From Desulfobacter hydrogenophilus (GTDB lineage: Bacteria; Desulfobacterota; Desulfobacteria; Desulfobacterales; Desulfobacteraceae), in NCBI RefSeq assembly GCF_004319545.1, contig NZ_CP036313.1, positions 4,528,501 through 4,592,500 of the forward strand: a stretch of DNA of 64,000 nt, read 5' to 3'. The position numbers and the translations under genes are program-made. How positions within the stretch are numbered: the stretch's first letter is position 1; the number at the start of each line of letters is the position of its first letter. Shown here piece by piece: positions 45,954 to 54,896 of the stretch. Below the pieces are notes generated by a model, which saw only the letters and a program-made list of their open reading frames with translations, searched no databases and had not been told where the DNA came from.

Positions 45954-46509
45954 TATCTGCCCCCTTTGATACAATCTTTTCGTATATGACCCGATGCCAC
46001 AACAATGCTGCCTGGCGGGAGGTCTTCTGCCAATGATCATGCTGAGCCACACGGACCTGTTCAAGCATTGCCTTTACAACAGCCATGTATTCATGGGTAA
46101 TTCGATCTGTCAGATCCGGTTTACTTACCGGAGCCGTTTTCTGGTCCTCAATAAATTTTTTGATATTTCGTGCGGTCAGTTCCATGCCACTGTTTATAAT
46201 CGCCCTCCAGATACGGCGTTGTTCTATGGAATCCATTTGAGTAAGGGGGCGGATCTGGGATTCGTTGGCCGGCAGTTTGTCTCCAATTGGAGACAGGTTG
46301 TAAATTACTTCATAGGCTCGAATCAGCCGGTAAGCATGGGCTTTGCCCATATCCCACCGTGCCCTGGTATATGCCTCAAATGACTCAAACAGAGCCTGCT
46401 TGTACAAACGATTCTCACGAATTTCTTTCAAGGCTTGGCCGATTTTGTAAAAACATTCTTGATTTCGACCAATCAGGGTTTCAAGCTCAAGCAGCCGTTC
46501 CATACTCAC
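45946..46509 (-). CDS. Unrecognised transposon protein with helical DNA-binding look
   Basis: 187 residues, all-alpha in appearance. The N-terminal segment (LELETLIGRNQECFYKIGQALKEIRENRLY) and the block RWDMGKAHAYRLIRAYEVIYNLS resemble small partition- or phage-type proteins with a helix-turn-helix near the middle; PANESQIRPL is striking for its conservation-like look. I cannot name a function. Start GTG 46509 overlaps the upstream stop (GTGA); an ATG two codons on is equally possible. Its 3' end overlaps the transposase gene by eight bases, so it belongs to the transposition operon. Confidence 0.7.
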   Translation of the reverse strand: MSMERLLELETLIGRNQECFYKIGQALKEIRENRLYKQALFESFEAYTRARWDMGKAHAYRLIRAYEVIYNLSPIGDKLPANESQIRPLTQMDSIEQRRIWRAIINSGMELTARNIKKFIEDQKTAPVSKPDLTDRITHEYMAVVKAMLEQVRVAQHDHWQKTSRQAALLWHRVIYEKIVSKGADNG

Positions 46510-46862
46510 TGCCCTCCCGGCATAGGCCTGCCGACCATAGCGGCAAGGGCCGTCAATTTTGCGGCCTGAACCTGGGGTACAGTATTTATTTGTTTCAAAA
46601 ACAAGACACTATCCCTAAATCCATAGCCCTTGATTTTCATGACAAGGTCAATGGTATTAAAATTTTTTTCGCATCTGAAGCACCTGGCCAGGTTCGTGGC
46701 TGGATTTACAGCGGTTTGAAATTCATTGCACAAAGGGCATAGAAAACGAAAATAACCATCTCTAATCTTGGATAGAATCTGTAAATGGTCCCTGATCAAC
46801 ACATCTACAGGGATATTGTTTCTCAGTTCAAATAATTGCCGGGATGAAAATCTGTTTTTCAC
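46506..46862 (-). CDS. CHC2-type zinc-finger protein (DnaG N-terminus-like)
   Basis: 118 residues starting GTG at 46862 after a perfect AAGGAGG. FRFLCPLCNEFQTAVNPATNLARCFRCEKNFNTIDLVMKI is a CHC2-like zinc ribbon (C-x2-C ... C-x2-C) like the N-terminus of DnaG primase, here without any primase catalytic domain. It probably binds DNA or RNA. Second gene of the transposition operon. Directly upstream is the 70-bp repeat array, which may control it. Confidence 0.75.
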   Translation of the reverse strand: MKNRFSSRQLFELRNNIPVDVLIRDHLQILSKIRDGYFRFLCPLCNEFQTAVNPATNLARCFRCEKNFNTIDLVMKIKGYGFRDSVLFLKQINTVPQVQAAKLTALAAMVGRPMPGGQ

Positions 46863-46929
46863 AAGACACCTCCTTATTTTTAAAATTTCAGGTGCTTTTT
46901 TATATCACCGGTTAGAGTCGCCTGTCAGT

Positions 46930-47107
46930 TGCCTCTTAAACTGAGATAGAGATTATTCTGTTGATATCTACTTGTATTATCAGTTGGTTATCCTCATGAT
47001 GTCTCTTAGAATCAAAACTCGATTAGTCTGTTAATATCCCTTTATATTACAATGAGTTATTCCAATCATGTATCTTAAAATCTATACTCGATTAGTCGTT
47101 TATGCCA
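46930..47107. repeat. Three degenerate tandem repeats of about 70 bp inside the transposon
   Basis: Units start at 46930, 47000 and 47069 (spacings 70 and 69). Each has a TG-x-CTCTTA-type block (TGCCTCTTAAA, TGTCTCTTAGA, TGTATCTTAAA) and about 21 bases later GATTATTCTGTTGATATC, GATTAGTCTGTTAATATC or GATTAGTCGTTTATGCC; the last unit is shorter. They fill the gap between the zinc-finger gene and the CHC2 gene. Not a CRISPR: there are no constant repeats with unique spacers. Confidence 0.7.
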
Positions 47108-47116
47108 GAGGGTCTT

Positions 47117-47494
47117 TTATGGGAATCCCTGTATTTTTTCATTGTTATGGCTGATAACCTGGGTAACCAGATATTGAATGATAATTGCCGGCTTGATCCC
47201 GTATTCTGCTATAATGACTTCCATTGGCAAAACAGGTTTTGTCTGTTTTTGATATGAAAGCGAAGGAAGGTTCCCAGATGTTTGTTGCTCCTCAGCTTCT
47301 TCAAGTTTTTTTGCCAGATAATTGTTTTTGCAAACAGCTTTGTTTTTCCTGTTCCACTTTTCACATTGCCTTCGATGAAGCTCTTTTTGGCAAGCCGAAC
47401 GACATGTTTTCTGCCGCCCTTTTTGTCTTACATCAGGGGTGAACCATTTCCGGCAAATAGAGCAAGGTCGTCTTCCACGTGAATTCTTTGCCAT
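47117..47494 (-). CDS. Small zinc-finger protein of the transposon
   Basis: 125 residues. RRPCSICRKWFTPDVRQKGRQKTCRSACQKELHRRQCEKWNRKNK is a compact Cys-rich module (C-x2-C then C-x3-C-x7-C) followed by basic residues, then a coiled or helical C-terminus (EVIIAEYGIKPAIIIQYLVTQV). Similar small proteins accompany transposases in environmental bacteria; their role is unknown. GGAGAAGAAATAATG gives a good start. It is the first gene from the right end and is separated from the others by the 70-bp repeat array. Confidence 0.7.
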   Translation of the reverse strand: MAKNSRGRRPCSICRKWFTPDVRQKGRQKTCRSACQKELHRRQCEKWNRKNKAVCKNNYLAKKLEEAEEQQTSGNLPSLSYQKQTKPVLPMEVIIAEYGIKPAIIIQYLVTQVISHNNEKIQGFP

Positions 47495-47666
47495 TATTTC
47501 TTCTCCAAAATTTGAATCAGGGAGATTATATGTACCAAATTTTGAAAGAAGCAGCGGCGAGGTCTATCGGCGGGATAGGCGGGGTATGATTTTTTATTTG
47601 ATTGGCGGGATATAGCGGCGGGATATCTGCCCGTTACATTATTTCGTCATGAAACTGCGGGGTACG

Positions 47667-47690
47667 CGTTACACTTTTTGAATCTTACCA
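47667..47690. repeat. Right terminal inverted repeat of the transposon
   Basis: Reverse complement reads TGGTAAGATTC through TGTAACG. Flanked on the right by the target duplicate TACCCC. Confidence 0.9.
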
Positions 47691-47897
47691 TACCCCAACC
47701 CAGCTAAAGCACGTGGACCAGATCATAACAATCAGCACCAGAACAAGATAATAGTTAGGACCTGTGGAAAGCGAAGAATAGTCGATAGGAAGGATATGTT
47801 TCTTTATGAAATAGGCCGCGATAAAACAGCCTGCGGTGATACTCAGATCAATCAGCCGATGAAAACGAAGGAGAAGTCTGTTTTTTTCCCTTAACAT
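47691..47897 (-). pseudogene. Polyprenyl-phosphate sugar-phosphate transferase, N-terminal part
   Basis: About 69 codons from ATG 47897: LREKNRLLLRFHRLIDLSIT then two hydrophobic helices, the membrane start of WbaP-like transferases, ending at SWVGV where the transposon begins. The rest of the gene is at 42102-43343. On its own it has no catalytic residues. Confidence 0.88.
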
Positions 47898-48488
47898 GAT
47901 GCGAACCTTTTATAGAAAAATTCCAAAAAATTGTTATGGGATAAGTCCAAAAAAACTTAACCCACCTTTTTATATCCATGCTGTGTTATATTTAATTTCA
48001 ATGAGTTACGATATTATAAATATTATCTTCTGGCACTACACTTATTGATTATCCTCATAAACAAGTGAAAATAGGAACTTTTTAATTACACCATTAACAT
48101 AAAAAATTCCATCCTTTTTAAATAATACGATACGCATTGCGAATGATGCAGTCCCATACAGAATATAACCGTTTGATTTCATGGATTTAATATTTTTTCG
48201 TTCTTAAAAATGGGTTAGCCTGGGAGCGCGGGCGTCTCACCTGCATCTTTACAATATTTGCGGACATGCAGGCGAGACCGCCCGCGCTCCCAGATATAAC
48301 AAAGAGGACAAGTTATTTAAAATTTGTTCCTAAATGATTTTCATATTTTGTAGTGGGTTAGACCTGAATGCAGATAGACGATATCAGCCCATGACTGTAT
48401 TTATATGAATAGACTCGAAAATTTGAAAGTAAAAGGGCGTTTGCGACAAAAACCGCAAGAACAAAGCGAAAAATTCTTGAATCAGGGA
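47898..48488. other. Gene-free stretch upstream of the split transferase
   Basis: Holds a GC-rich palindromic repeat (48205-48332) and, at about 47939-47963, a lone outer half of the same family (ATAAGTCC ... ACTTAACC). The remainder is AT-rich and probably has the promoter for the transferase/ligase transcript; none is clear enough to place. Confidence 0.5.
48205..48332. repeat. GC-rich palindromic repeat, copy 2
   Basis: CTGGGAGCGCGGGCGTCTCA at 48220 is complementary to GCCCGCGCTCCCAG ending 48293; outer end ACAAGTTATTTAAAATTTGT. Same design as 22111-22248. Confidence 0.75.
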
Positions 48489-49583
48489 TTAAACGTAGTT
48501 GGACGAAATCCAGTTGCGATAGGTGTTGTCCATGATATTTCGCCACCATTTTTCATTTGACAGGAACCAGGTGAGTGTCTTCTCTATACCGCTCGGAAAG
48601 GTTTCCCGGGGAGAAAAACCAATAGCAGCACTAATTTTAGCCGGATTAATAGCATATCGTCGATCGTGCCCGGCCCTGTCTTTAACAAAGGTAATCAGGC
48701 TTTGTGACGACTGTCCTTTTGCGGCGGGAGAATCGGGAAAGCGTTTTTTTAACCCGGCATCACCCTTAAACTGCTGATCCAATAAATCGCAGACATGCCG
48801 GATAATATCAATATTTTTCCACTCATTGTTGCCGCCGATATTATAAGTTTCTCCGGGCGTTCCTTTGTGAAGGATCAAATCCACCCCAAAGTTGTGATCA
48901 TCCACATAGAGCCAATCGCGGATCTGGCATCCGTCACCGTAAATGGGCAACGGCTTATTATCCAGGATATTGACAATAATCAACGGAATCAATTTCTCCG
49001 GGAACTGAAACGGGCCATAATTATTTGAGCAGTTGCTGATGGTGGTTTTAAGCCCATAGGTTTCATGATACGCCCGGATCAGGTGATCAGACGATGCCTT
49101 GCTTGCGGCATATGGGGAGTTTGGCAGATAGGCGTTGGTTTCTACGAACGGCGGTTCGTCAGGCGTCAAAGTGCCATACACTTCATCCGTGGAGATATGG
49201 TGAAAACGGTGATTTTCGACATTACCGTCAATCCACATCTTTTTAGCCGCCTTAAGCAGGGTATGGGTTCCCACAATATTCGTATTGATAAAAGCGTCCG
49301 GCCCCAAAATGGACCTGTCCACATGGGATTCGGCAGCAAAGTGAACAATGGTCTGGATTTGATGATCTATTAATAATTTTTCAACTAATTCCTGGTCCAG
49401 GATATCACCATGAACAAAGGTGCAGTTGTCTTGCTTTTCCGCATCTTCGAGGCTGTGCCGGTTCCCGGCATAGGTCAACGCATCCAGAATAATAATTTTA
49501 TCTTCAGGATGATTTTTCAGCCAGTAATAAATAAAGTTTGTCCCGATAAATCCGGCCCCTCCGGTAACCAGCATGGCACCCAT
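48489..49583 (-). CDS. rfbB: dTDP-glucose 4,6-dehydratase
   Basis: 364 residues from ATG 49583, linked by TAATG to rfbD. Short-chain dehydrogenase fold: NAD-binding VTGGAGFIGTNFI, STDEVYGTL with the catalytic Asp-Glu, YAASKASSDHLIRAY with the Tyr/Lys pair, and SNNYGPFQFPEKLIPLI. It turns dTDP-glucose into dTDP-4-keto-6-deoxyglucose, step 2 of dTDP-L-rhamnose synthesis. The four rfb genes run A-C-D-B on the minus strand with overlaps, so they are one operon feeding the surface glycan. Confidence 0.96.
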   Translation of the reverse strand: MGAMLVTGGAGFIGTNFIYYWLKNHPEDKIIILDALTYAGNRHSLEDAEKQDNCTFVHGDILDQELVEKLLIDHQIQTIVHFAAESHVDRSILGPDAFINTNIVGTHTLLKAAKKMWIDGNVENHRFHHISTDEVYGTLTPDEPPFVETNAYLPNSPYAASKASSDHLIRAYHETYGLKTTISNCSNNYGPFQFPEKLIPLIIVNILDNKPLPIYGDGCQIRDWLYVDDHNFGVDLILHKGTPGETYNIGGNNEWKNIDIIRHVCDLLDQQFKGDAGLKKRFPDSPAAKGQSSQSLITFVKDRAGHDRRYAINPAKISAAIGFSPRETFPSGIEKTLTWFLSNEKWWRNIMDNTYRNWISSNYV

Positions 49584-50443
49584 TATATCAACTCCTTCAA
49601 CATTTTTTTGAGTTGAGCCCGCCAGTGAACCGGCGTCATTTCTAAATTCTGCCATATTGACCTCTTATCAAGCACACTAAACGCAGGCCGCTTTGCCGGC
49701 GTGGGGTATTGGACACAAGGGATGGGAGAGATGGGGATCTGTTTGTCCAACAGCTTTAATTCCAAACCAATCTCCTGTATGGCCACGGCAAAATCATACC
49801 ATGAGGCAACGCCGGCATCGGTCCAATGATGGACACCGGATAGATCTTGATCAATGGCACGCCACACACAAAGCGCTAAGCCCTTGGCCCAGGTCGGGGT
49901 GCCGATCTGATCATCCACCACACTGATATGATCCCGGTCACGCATTAATTTCAGCATAGTTTTAACAAAATTATTTCCATGGGAAGAATAAAGCCATGCG
50001 GTGCGAATAACCACACAATCCTGCTGTAAAATTTGTTTTACTGCATTTTCGCCTGCAAGCTTGGTTTTGCCGTATACGGATAGAGGATTTGCCGGACTGT
50101 CAGGCGCAAAGGGAATGGACGAAACCCCGTCAAAGATAAAATCCGTTGAAATATGTACCACTTTCTTATGGGTATTACGGGCAGTCTCGGCAATCTGTGC
50201 TACAGCCAGATGATTAAGCTGATCTGCCTGTTTTTCTTCTTTTTCAGCCTTGTCAACAGCGGTATAAGCGGCAGCATTGATAATCCACCGGGCATCTGAT
50301 TTTTCAATGCAGTCTTCAAGGCCTTTAACATTACTGAAATCCACATCCAGAGAACCAAAGGATTCCAACTGAATGTGGGAAGGACAGGTCCGCTGTAATT
50401 CCCATCCCAATTGCCCGCCGGAACCGAATAATAAAATTTTCAT
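49583..50443 (-). CDS. rfbD: dTDP-4-dehydrorhamnose reductase
   Basis: 286 residues. N-terminal ILLFGSGGQLGWELQ binds NAD(P)H; HISTDFIFDG and YGKTKLAGENAV hold the active-site Thr/Asp and Tyr-x3-Lys. Final step to dTDP-L-rhamnose. GGAGG before ATG, overlapping the rfbC stop (ATGA). The stop overlaps the rfbB start by one base. Confidence 0.96.
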   Translation of the reverse strand: MKILLFGSGGQLGWELQRTCPSHIQLESFGSLDVDFSNVKGLEDCIEKSDARWIINAAAYTAVDKAEKEEKQADQLNHLAVAQIAETARNTHKKVVHISTDFIFDGVSSIPFAPDSPANPLSVYGKTKLAGENAVKQILQQDCVVIRTAWLYSSHGNNFVKTMLKLMRDRDHISVVDDQIGTPTWAKGLALCVWRAIDQDLSGVHHWTDAGVASWYDFAVAIQEIGLELKLLDKQIPISPIPCVQYPTPAKRPAFSVLDKRSIWQNLEMTPVHWRAQLKKMLKELI

Positions 50444-50988
50444 GCAAACACCTCCGCATCCTGAAACCTTACACCTTGTTCATCTTTTTGGGATAACACA
50501 GGTGTCTGTTTTTCTATTCCAGGCCATTGGATCCCAATGGTCTGATCAGACCAGAGGATACTGCGTTCAAATTTTGGCGCATAATAATCCGTACATTTAT
50601 AGATAAACTGGGCTGTGTCGCTAAGCACATAAAACCCATGGGCAAATCCCGGCGGCACCCACAGCATCCTATTATTCTCTTCTGTCAGGATCTCACCCAC
50701 CCACTGACCAAAATAAGGAGAAGATTTGCGAATATCCACGGCTACATCAAACACTTGCCCTTGAATCACACGAACCAATTTGCCCTGGGGATGCTCTATC
50801 TGATAGTGAAGCCCCCTTAAAATACCTTTTCGGGACATGCTGTGGTTATCCTGGACAAACCGGACAGATCGCACCTTTTCATTAAATTCATCTTCTCGAA
50901 ATGTTTCCATGAAAAAGCCACGATGATCACCGAACACGTTAGGCTCCATCAATACAACATCGGGTATTGCAAGCTCAGTATATTTCAT
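50440..50988 (-). CDS. rfbC: dTDP-4-dehydrorhamnose 3,5-epimerase
   Basis: 182 residues, cupin fold. [37 protein letters not shown] with the catalytic His, and [14 protein letters not shown] are RmlC signatures. Epimerises C3 and C5 of the 4-keto sugar. I use ATG 50988; an alternative GTG three codons earlier (50997) is possible. Either start lies inside the end of rfbA, giving an overlap of 14-23 bases and tight coupling. Confidence 0.95.
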   Translation of the reverse strand: MKYTELAIPDVVLMEPNVFGDHRGFFMETFREDEFNEKVRSVRFVQDNHSMSRKGILRGLHYQIEHPQGKLVRVIQGQVFDVAVDIRKSSPYFGQWVGEILTEENNRMLWVPPGFAHGFYVLSDTAQFIYKCTDYYAPKFERSILWSDQTIGIQWPGIEKQTPVLSQKDEQGVRFQDAEVFA

Positions 50989-51865
50989 TTTCCGCACCCT
51001 GTTTACAAAGATCCATCAGATATTTACCATAACCGTTTTTTAAAAGCGGTTGTGCAATCTGCATAAGCTTTTCTTTGTCAATCCACCCCATTCTAAAAGC
51101 AATCTCTTCAAGGCAGGCGATTTTCAGGCCCTGCCGATCTTCCACAACCTTAATAAATGTCCCGGCATTAAGCAATGATTCATGGGTGCCGGTATCCAGC
51201 CAGGCCGTGCCCCTGGCAAACAATTCCACATTTAACTGCCCCCTGGACAAATAGACATTATTGACATCTGTAATTTCCAACTCCCCCCTTTGGGAGGGTT
51301 TGATGGTCTTGGCAATTTCAATGACCTCATTGTCGTAAAAATAGAGACCGGTGACGGCATAATTGGATTTAGGATATTCCGGCTTTTCTTCCAGACTGTT
51401 CACAACGCAGTTTTTATCAAATGCCACCACGCCGTAACGCGCAGGATCTTTAACATAATAACCGAAGACCGTCGCGCCTTTATCTTTTTTACCAATAGTT
51501 TGAAGGCGTCGGGACAAACCGTCTGCGTAAAAAATATTGTCGCCAAGAATAAGCGTAACCGGGTCCTGGCCAACAAATTGCTCGCCAATAATAAATGCCT
51601 GGGCCAAGCCGTCTGGACTTGGCTGAACCGCATACTCAAGATTTATCCCCCACTGACTTCCGTCTCCCAGAAGATGCCTAAAGCTATCAAGATCCGAAGG
51701 AGTCGTAATGATAAGAATCTGTGTGATCCCCGACAACATCAATGTAGACAAGGGATAATAAATCATGGGCTTATCATACACCGGCATTAACTGTTTACTG
51801 ACTGAATAGGTCAACGGATAAAGCCGTGTTCCAGATCCTCCGGCCAAAATAATTCCTTTACGCAA
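50975..51865 (-). CDS. rfbA: Glucose-1-phosphate thymidylyltransferase
   Basis: 296 residues. [17 protein letters not shown] is the nucleotide-binding start; [27 protein letters not shown] (metal Asp) and [13 protein letters not shown] follow. Makes dTDP-glucose, first step of rhamnose synthesis. The most natural start is TTG at 51865 (GAGGAG ten bases before it), putting the signature at the extreme N-terminus as in homologues; the open frame extends to 51925. First rfb gene; the decayed transposase upstream separates it from the glycosyltransferases. Confidence 0.95.
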   Translation of the reverse strand: MRKGIILAGGSGTRLYPLTYSVSKQLMPVYDKPMIYYPLSTLMLSGITQILIITTPSDLDSFRHLLGDGSQWGINLEYAVQPSPDGLAQAFIIGEQFVGQDPVTLILGDNIFYADGLSRRLQTIGKKDKGATVFGYYVKDPARYGVVAFDKNCVVNSLEEKPEYPKSNYAVTGLYFYDNEVIEIAKTIKPSQRGELEITDVNNVYLSRGQLNVELFARGTAWLDTGTHESLLNAGTFIKVVEDRQGLKIACLEEIAFRMGWIDKEKLMQIAQPLLKNGYGKYLMDLCKQGAENEIY

Positions 51866-51929
51866 TGAGCTTTTACTCCTCAAATTTTTTGCACAGGTTA
51901 AATTCAGTAAAAAGTCGCTATCCATAGGG

Positions 51930-52415
51930 GGCTTGGTTCCAGCAGTTTATTTTCAATTAAAAAAATAAACGTATGGGTCTGTCCCGCCTGTTCCAGAAAG
52001 GTGCTTGTTTCTTGTTCTTTTTTTCTGGCAAAAGGAAATCCTTTTATCAAAGTCAGGATGCTTGCCAACGGGCCGTTTATCAAGGTATTCAAACGTTTCT
52101 TTGCTTTTCAGTGCATCATGGACGGTTTTTACGTTTTTTTCATGTTCTTTTTCGGCCTTTCGGATTACCGCAGAGAGTGGAGCTCCGGTCCCCCTGCTGA
52201 TTTCATACATTACATGGAAAAGATCTGGGGAATGATGACCGTTCAATCCTTTGGTCACATGATAAATCAGTCCTTTGCCCTCATCGCTGGTACTCTGGAT
52301 AACCTCGACGGGAAGCAGTCTTTCACCCGCCCGGCGGCATCAAAAACCTCTGGCTCCACCCGTTCGAGAATATCGCACCTGGCACACGCGAGAATTAATT
52401 GGATTTCCGAGCTAC
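51930..52415 (-). pseudogene. Frameshifted transposase remnant
   Basis: Minus-strand pieces in different frames: SSSEIQLILACARCDILERV and EPEVFDAAGRVKDCFP, then EVIQSTSDEGKGLIYHV joined to TKGLNGHHSPDLFHVMYEISRGTGAPLSAVIRKAEKE. The HHSPDLFHV stretch is a familiar core of a group of large DDE transposases in environmental bacteria. Start is present but frameshifts and a missing C-terminal half make it inactive. Lies between wecG-like and rfbA genes. Confidence 0.65.
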
Positions 52416-53165
52416 TCATTTCTCACGGCAAAGCTGGCATAAAAAAAAATACATGAATCTGGGATTATGCTTCATATATCTTTTCCAAAGGCGTTTGGGA
52501 TCACTTACCAGCCTAAATACCCATTCCAACCCGGATTTCTGCATCCACCGAGGCGCATGCTTTTTCTGTCCACTAAAAAAATCAAATGCCGCTCCTACCC
52601 CGATCATTACACAAGTTAAAGAATTTTTATGGGCAACCATCCAGTTTTCCTGCTTAGGGCATCCAATGCCGACAAACAAAATTCTTGCTTCCGATGTATT
52701 TATTTCCTTAATATAATTTTGATCTTCATCCTTTGTCAGTTCTCGAAACGGAGGAGCAGCAAAAAATGAAATTTTAAGATCTGGAAAATTCTTTTTTAAA
52801 AAATTTTTAAAATCTGTAAGACTTTTGAGTGTACCGCCATAAAGGCCGATAGGAATACCGTTTATTTCAGCCATATTACAAACATGTAGAAGCAGATCGG
52901 AACCTCTTACCTGCAGAGCATTTTTATTACCAAGAAGCTTTTGAGCCCAGACGAGTGGCTTACCGTCAGGGACGACAAGATCAGCGTCGTTTACTTTCTT
53001 ACAAAAATATGGATCATCATATGTCTCCATACACATATGAATATTGGATACACATATATACTTTCCAACTTTTAATTTAGACCAAAGCAAAATGTGATTT
53101 ATAGTTTCAGAATATGAAGTTACATCAACGCTCATTTTTAGAATGTCACACTTTTTATTCATCAT
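52416..53165 (-). CDS. WecG/TagA/CpsF-family glycosyltransferase
   Basis: 249 residues, GT26. Motifs: ICVSNIHMCMETYDDP, DADLVVPDGKPLVWA, GIPIGLYGG, LFVGIGCPKQENWMVAHK and the end GVGAAFDFFSGQKKHAPRWMQKSGLEWVFRL. Members transfer a HexNAc or ManNAcA-type sugar from UDP to a lipid-linked intermediate in surface-glycan synthesis, at the cytoplasmic face. Next gene upstream is a GT4 glycosyltransferase, nine bases away. Confidence 0.93.
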   Translation of the reverse strand: MMNKKCDILKMSVDVTSYSETINHILLWSKLKVGKYICVSNIHMCMETYDDPYFCKKVNDADLVVPDGKPLVWAQKLLGNKNALQVRGSDLLLHVCNMAEINGIPIGLYGGTLKSLTDFKNFLKKNFPDLKISFFAAPPFRELTKDEDQNYIKEINTSEARILFVGIGCPKQENWMVAHKNSLTCVMIGVGAAFDFFSGQKKHAPRWMQKSGLEWVFRLVSDPKRLWKRYMKHNPRFMYFFLCQLCREK

Positions 53166-53174
53166 ACTTGGCTT

Positions 53175-54362
53175 TCATTTACTTAATCCCTTGAAACGAG
53201 AAATCAATTTTTTATATATCATTATCAAATGTTCATAGTTTTCTTCTTCACCGAAATGTTTTTCAGCATACTTCCTTGACGCATCCCCCATCTGCTTCAA
53301 TAGTTCTGGATTCTCCTCACACCACTGAAGTTTATTTTTCAAATCAAGCTCATCACCACTCTCAAATAACAATCCTGTTTTATTTTCAATGATCATATCA
53401 GGCAAACCGCCAATACGAGATGCTATAACTGGTGTAAAACAAAAATTAGCTTCTAATAATGTGATTGGAAACACCTCATGCCATTCAGAAGGAATAATAA
53501 GAGCTTTTGCTGCTGCAATCATATTGTTTTTTTTTGTACCACTGACAAAACCAACAAACTCAATGGATATGTCTGCTTCGTATTGTGAACGTAATTTTTC
53601 AGACAAGGGACCAGTTCCAGCGATTTTTAAAACAGATTCTGTCTCAAGTGCTTTAAATGCCTTAAACAAGGTCTCTATACCTTTTTCCCCTGAGAGTCTT
53701 CCTATAAAAAGGTAATAGTCACCCTTAGGTCTTTTTCCCATTAGGTTTACTATCGAGATTGGAAGAAAATTCCCCCTGATGTATAGACTATCAGGGTTAA
53801 AGATCTGACTGTGAACGGAATATCCAAAATGATTTAGAACTTGTAGTCCGCCACATCCTTTGTTGATCACCTGAGAAAATCGAACTAATCGAGCTGTTAA
53901 CCAATACATAAAGGTTAAGATCCAGCTACTCTTATAACAATTATATTTCCTCCTTTTGATTACCAGGCGATTTCCAGGTGGTCTTACATCATCCTTATAA
54001 AGGAGGGCGTTAGCTGTAAGGTACCGGTAATTATGAATTGTCTGAAGGTAGGGAATATTTAGCTTATTAAAAAGAAAAAAAACAGAAGGGGACACAAGCG
54101 GCCAAATATTATGAATATGTACAATGTCAATCTTCTTTCCTGCAATATTTTTTTTTATTTTTTTAAGGATCTTTTCATTATACACAATTCTAGGAAGCAA
54201 CAGCAATTTATCTGTAAATCTGTATTCTTTTATTTCTTTGCTATGAATAAAAAACGTGTACACTAAATGCCCTCTATCTTCGAGCATTTTTTTTTCATTT
54301 TCCACTACGGCATCCTCGCCTCCACGCACCTGGTAATAGTTGTGTATGATGAGAATGTTCAT
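53175..54362 (-). CDS. GT4-family glycosyltransferase
   Basis: 395 residues, GT-B fold. N-terminal ILIIHNYYQVRGGEDAVVENEKKML with the glycine loop, an internal region with basic patches, and C-terminal YLFIGRLSGEKGIETLFKAF, then IIPSEWHEVFPITLLEANFCFTPVIASRIGGLPD with the E-x7-E donor motif. Probably a retaining transferase using a nucleotide sugar to extend the surface glycan; specific sugars cannot be read. AT-richer than the rfb genes. Confidence 0.9.
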   Translation of the reverse strand: MNILIIHNYYQVRGGEDAVVENEKKMLEDRGHLVYTFFIHSKEIKEYRFTDKLLLLPRIVYNEKILKKIKKNIAGKKIDIVHIHNIWPLVSPSVFFLFNKLNIPYLQTIHNYRYLTANALLYKDDVRPPGNRLVIKRRKYNCYKSSWILTFMYWLTARLVRFSQVINKGCGGLQVLNHFGYSVHSQIFNPDSLYIRGNFLPISIVNLMGKRPKGDYYLFIGRLSGEKGIETLFKAFKALETESVLKIAGTGPLSEKLRSQYEADISIEFVGFVSGTKKNNMIAAAKALIIPSEWHEVFPITLLEANFCFTPVIASRIGGLPDMIIENKTGLLFESGDELDLKNKLQWCEENPELLKQMGDASRKYAEKHFGEEENYEHLIMIYKKLISRFKGLSK

Positions 54363-54896
54363 TCAATTAACCTTTGTATTCTTGTTTGAGTCCATTCGAT
54401 ATTCAAGCTTAGAGCCATGGGAACAATAAAATTTACATGCCACTTGTTGGTAATTTATTTTCAAAAACAAACTTTCCAAATTTTTTAGTCCAAATCTTGA
54501 CTCAGATTCCTTGCGGATTTGTACTCCTGCAAATCGTCACATGAATTTAGGATATCCAAGAGCGCATTCCCATTTTCCCGGTCGACTGGATAACTTTTTT
54601 AATAACAATTAAATATTAAGGAATCAAGCAGTTACGTCAAGGTTAGGCATTGTCTGTTTTTAACGAAGGCCTTTCACTGTGCGCTCACCAGATAAAAATC
54701 TCAACATAAATTGCCCGAGACACTTGATTTTCCTTGGTTCTGTGCACCAAGAAAATGGGGTTAGAAGGCTGCTTTTACGGTATAACAAACTGTTTTTATA
54801 TGTCTTATTTAGCAATTGCTATATTTCAACGTTTACGGATAATATGCCTACGCTAACCGGAAAAATGGGAATGCGCCCATATCCAATACCTATTTC
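54363..54896. other. Gene-free stretch between glycosyltransferase and beta-helix gene
   Basis: No gene of quality on either strand; small plus-strand frames show no domain. Possibly a decayed gene or a promoter region. Confidence 0.4.

Larger units (their letters stand above)
43344..47690 (-). mobile_element. 4,347-bp Mu/Tn7-superfamily transposon with five genes
   Basis: Left end TGATGAGATTCAAATAATG and right end (reverse) TGGTAAGATTCAAAAAGTG, both continuing to TAACG, form a 24-bp inverted repeat with four mismatches. TACCCC flanks both ends (43338-43343 and 47691-47696) as a 6-bp target duplication. Additional internal copies of AATAATGTAACG occur at 43459-43470 and, inverted, at 47632-47643, so each end has at least two transposase-binding sites as in Mu, Tn7 and Tn5053 elements. 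Genes, all minus strand: zinc-finger protein, CHC2 protein, an unrecognised protein, DDE transposase, AAA ATPase. No cargo and no CRISPR genes. Confidence 0.9.

Noticed and set aside
46930..47107. CRISPR array
   Set aside because: Units are degenerate over their whole length, there are only three, and there are no constant repeats separating unique spacers; no cas genes in the window.
43344..47690. CRISPR-associated (CAST) or Tn7 transposon
   Set aside because: No tnsA, tnsD/tniQ, cas12k, cascade or CRISPR repeats; the gene set is different.
52001..52456. 151-codon plus-strand ORF
   Set aside because: Antisense shadow of the decayed transposase whose conserved HHSPDLFHV reads on the minus strand.
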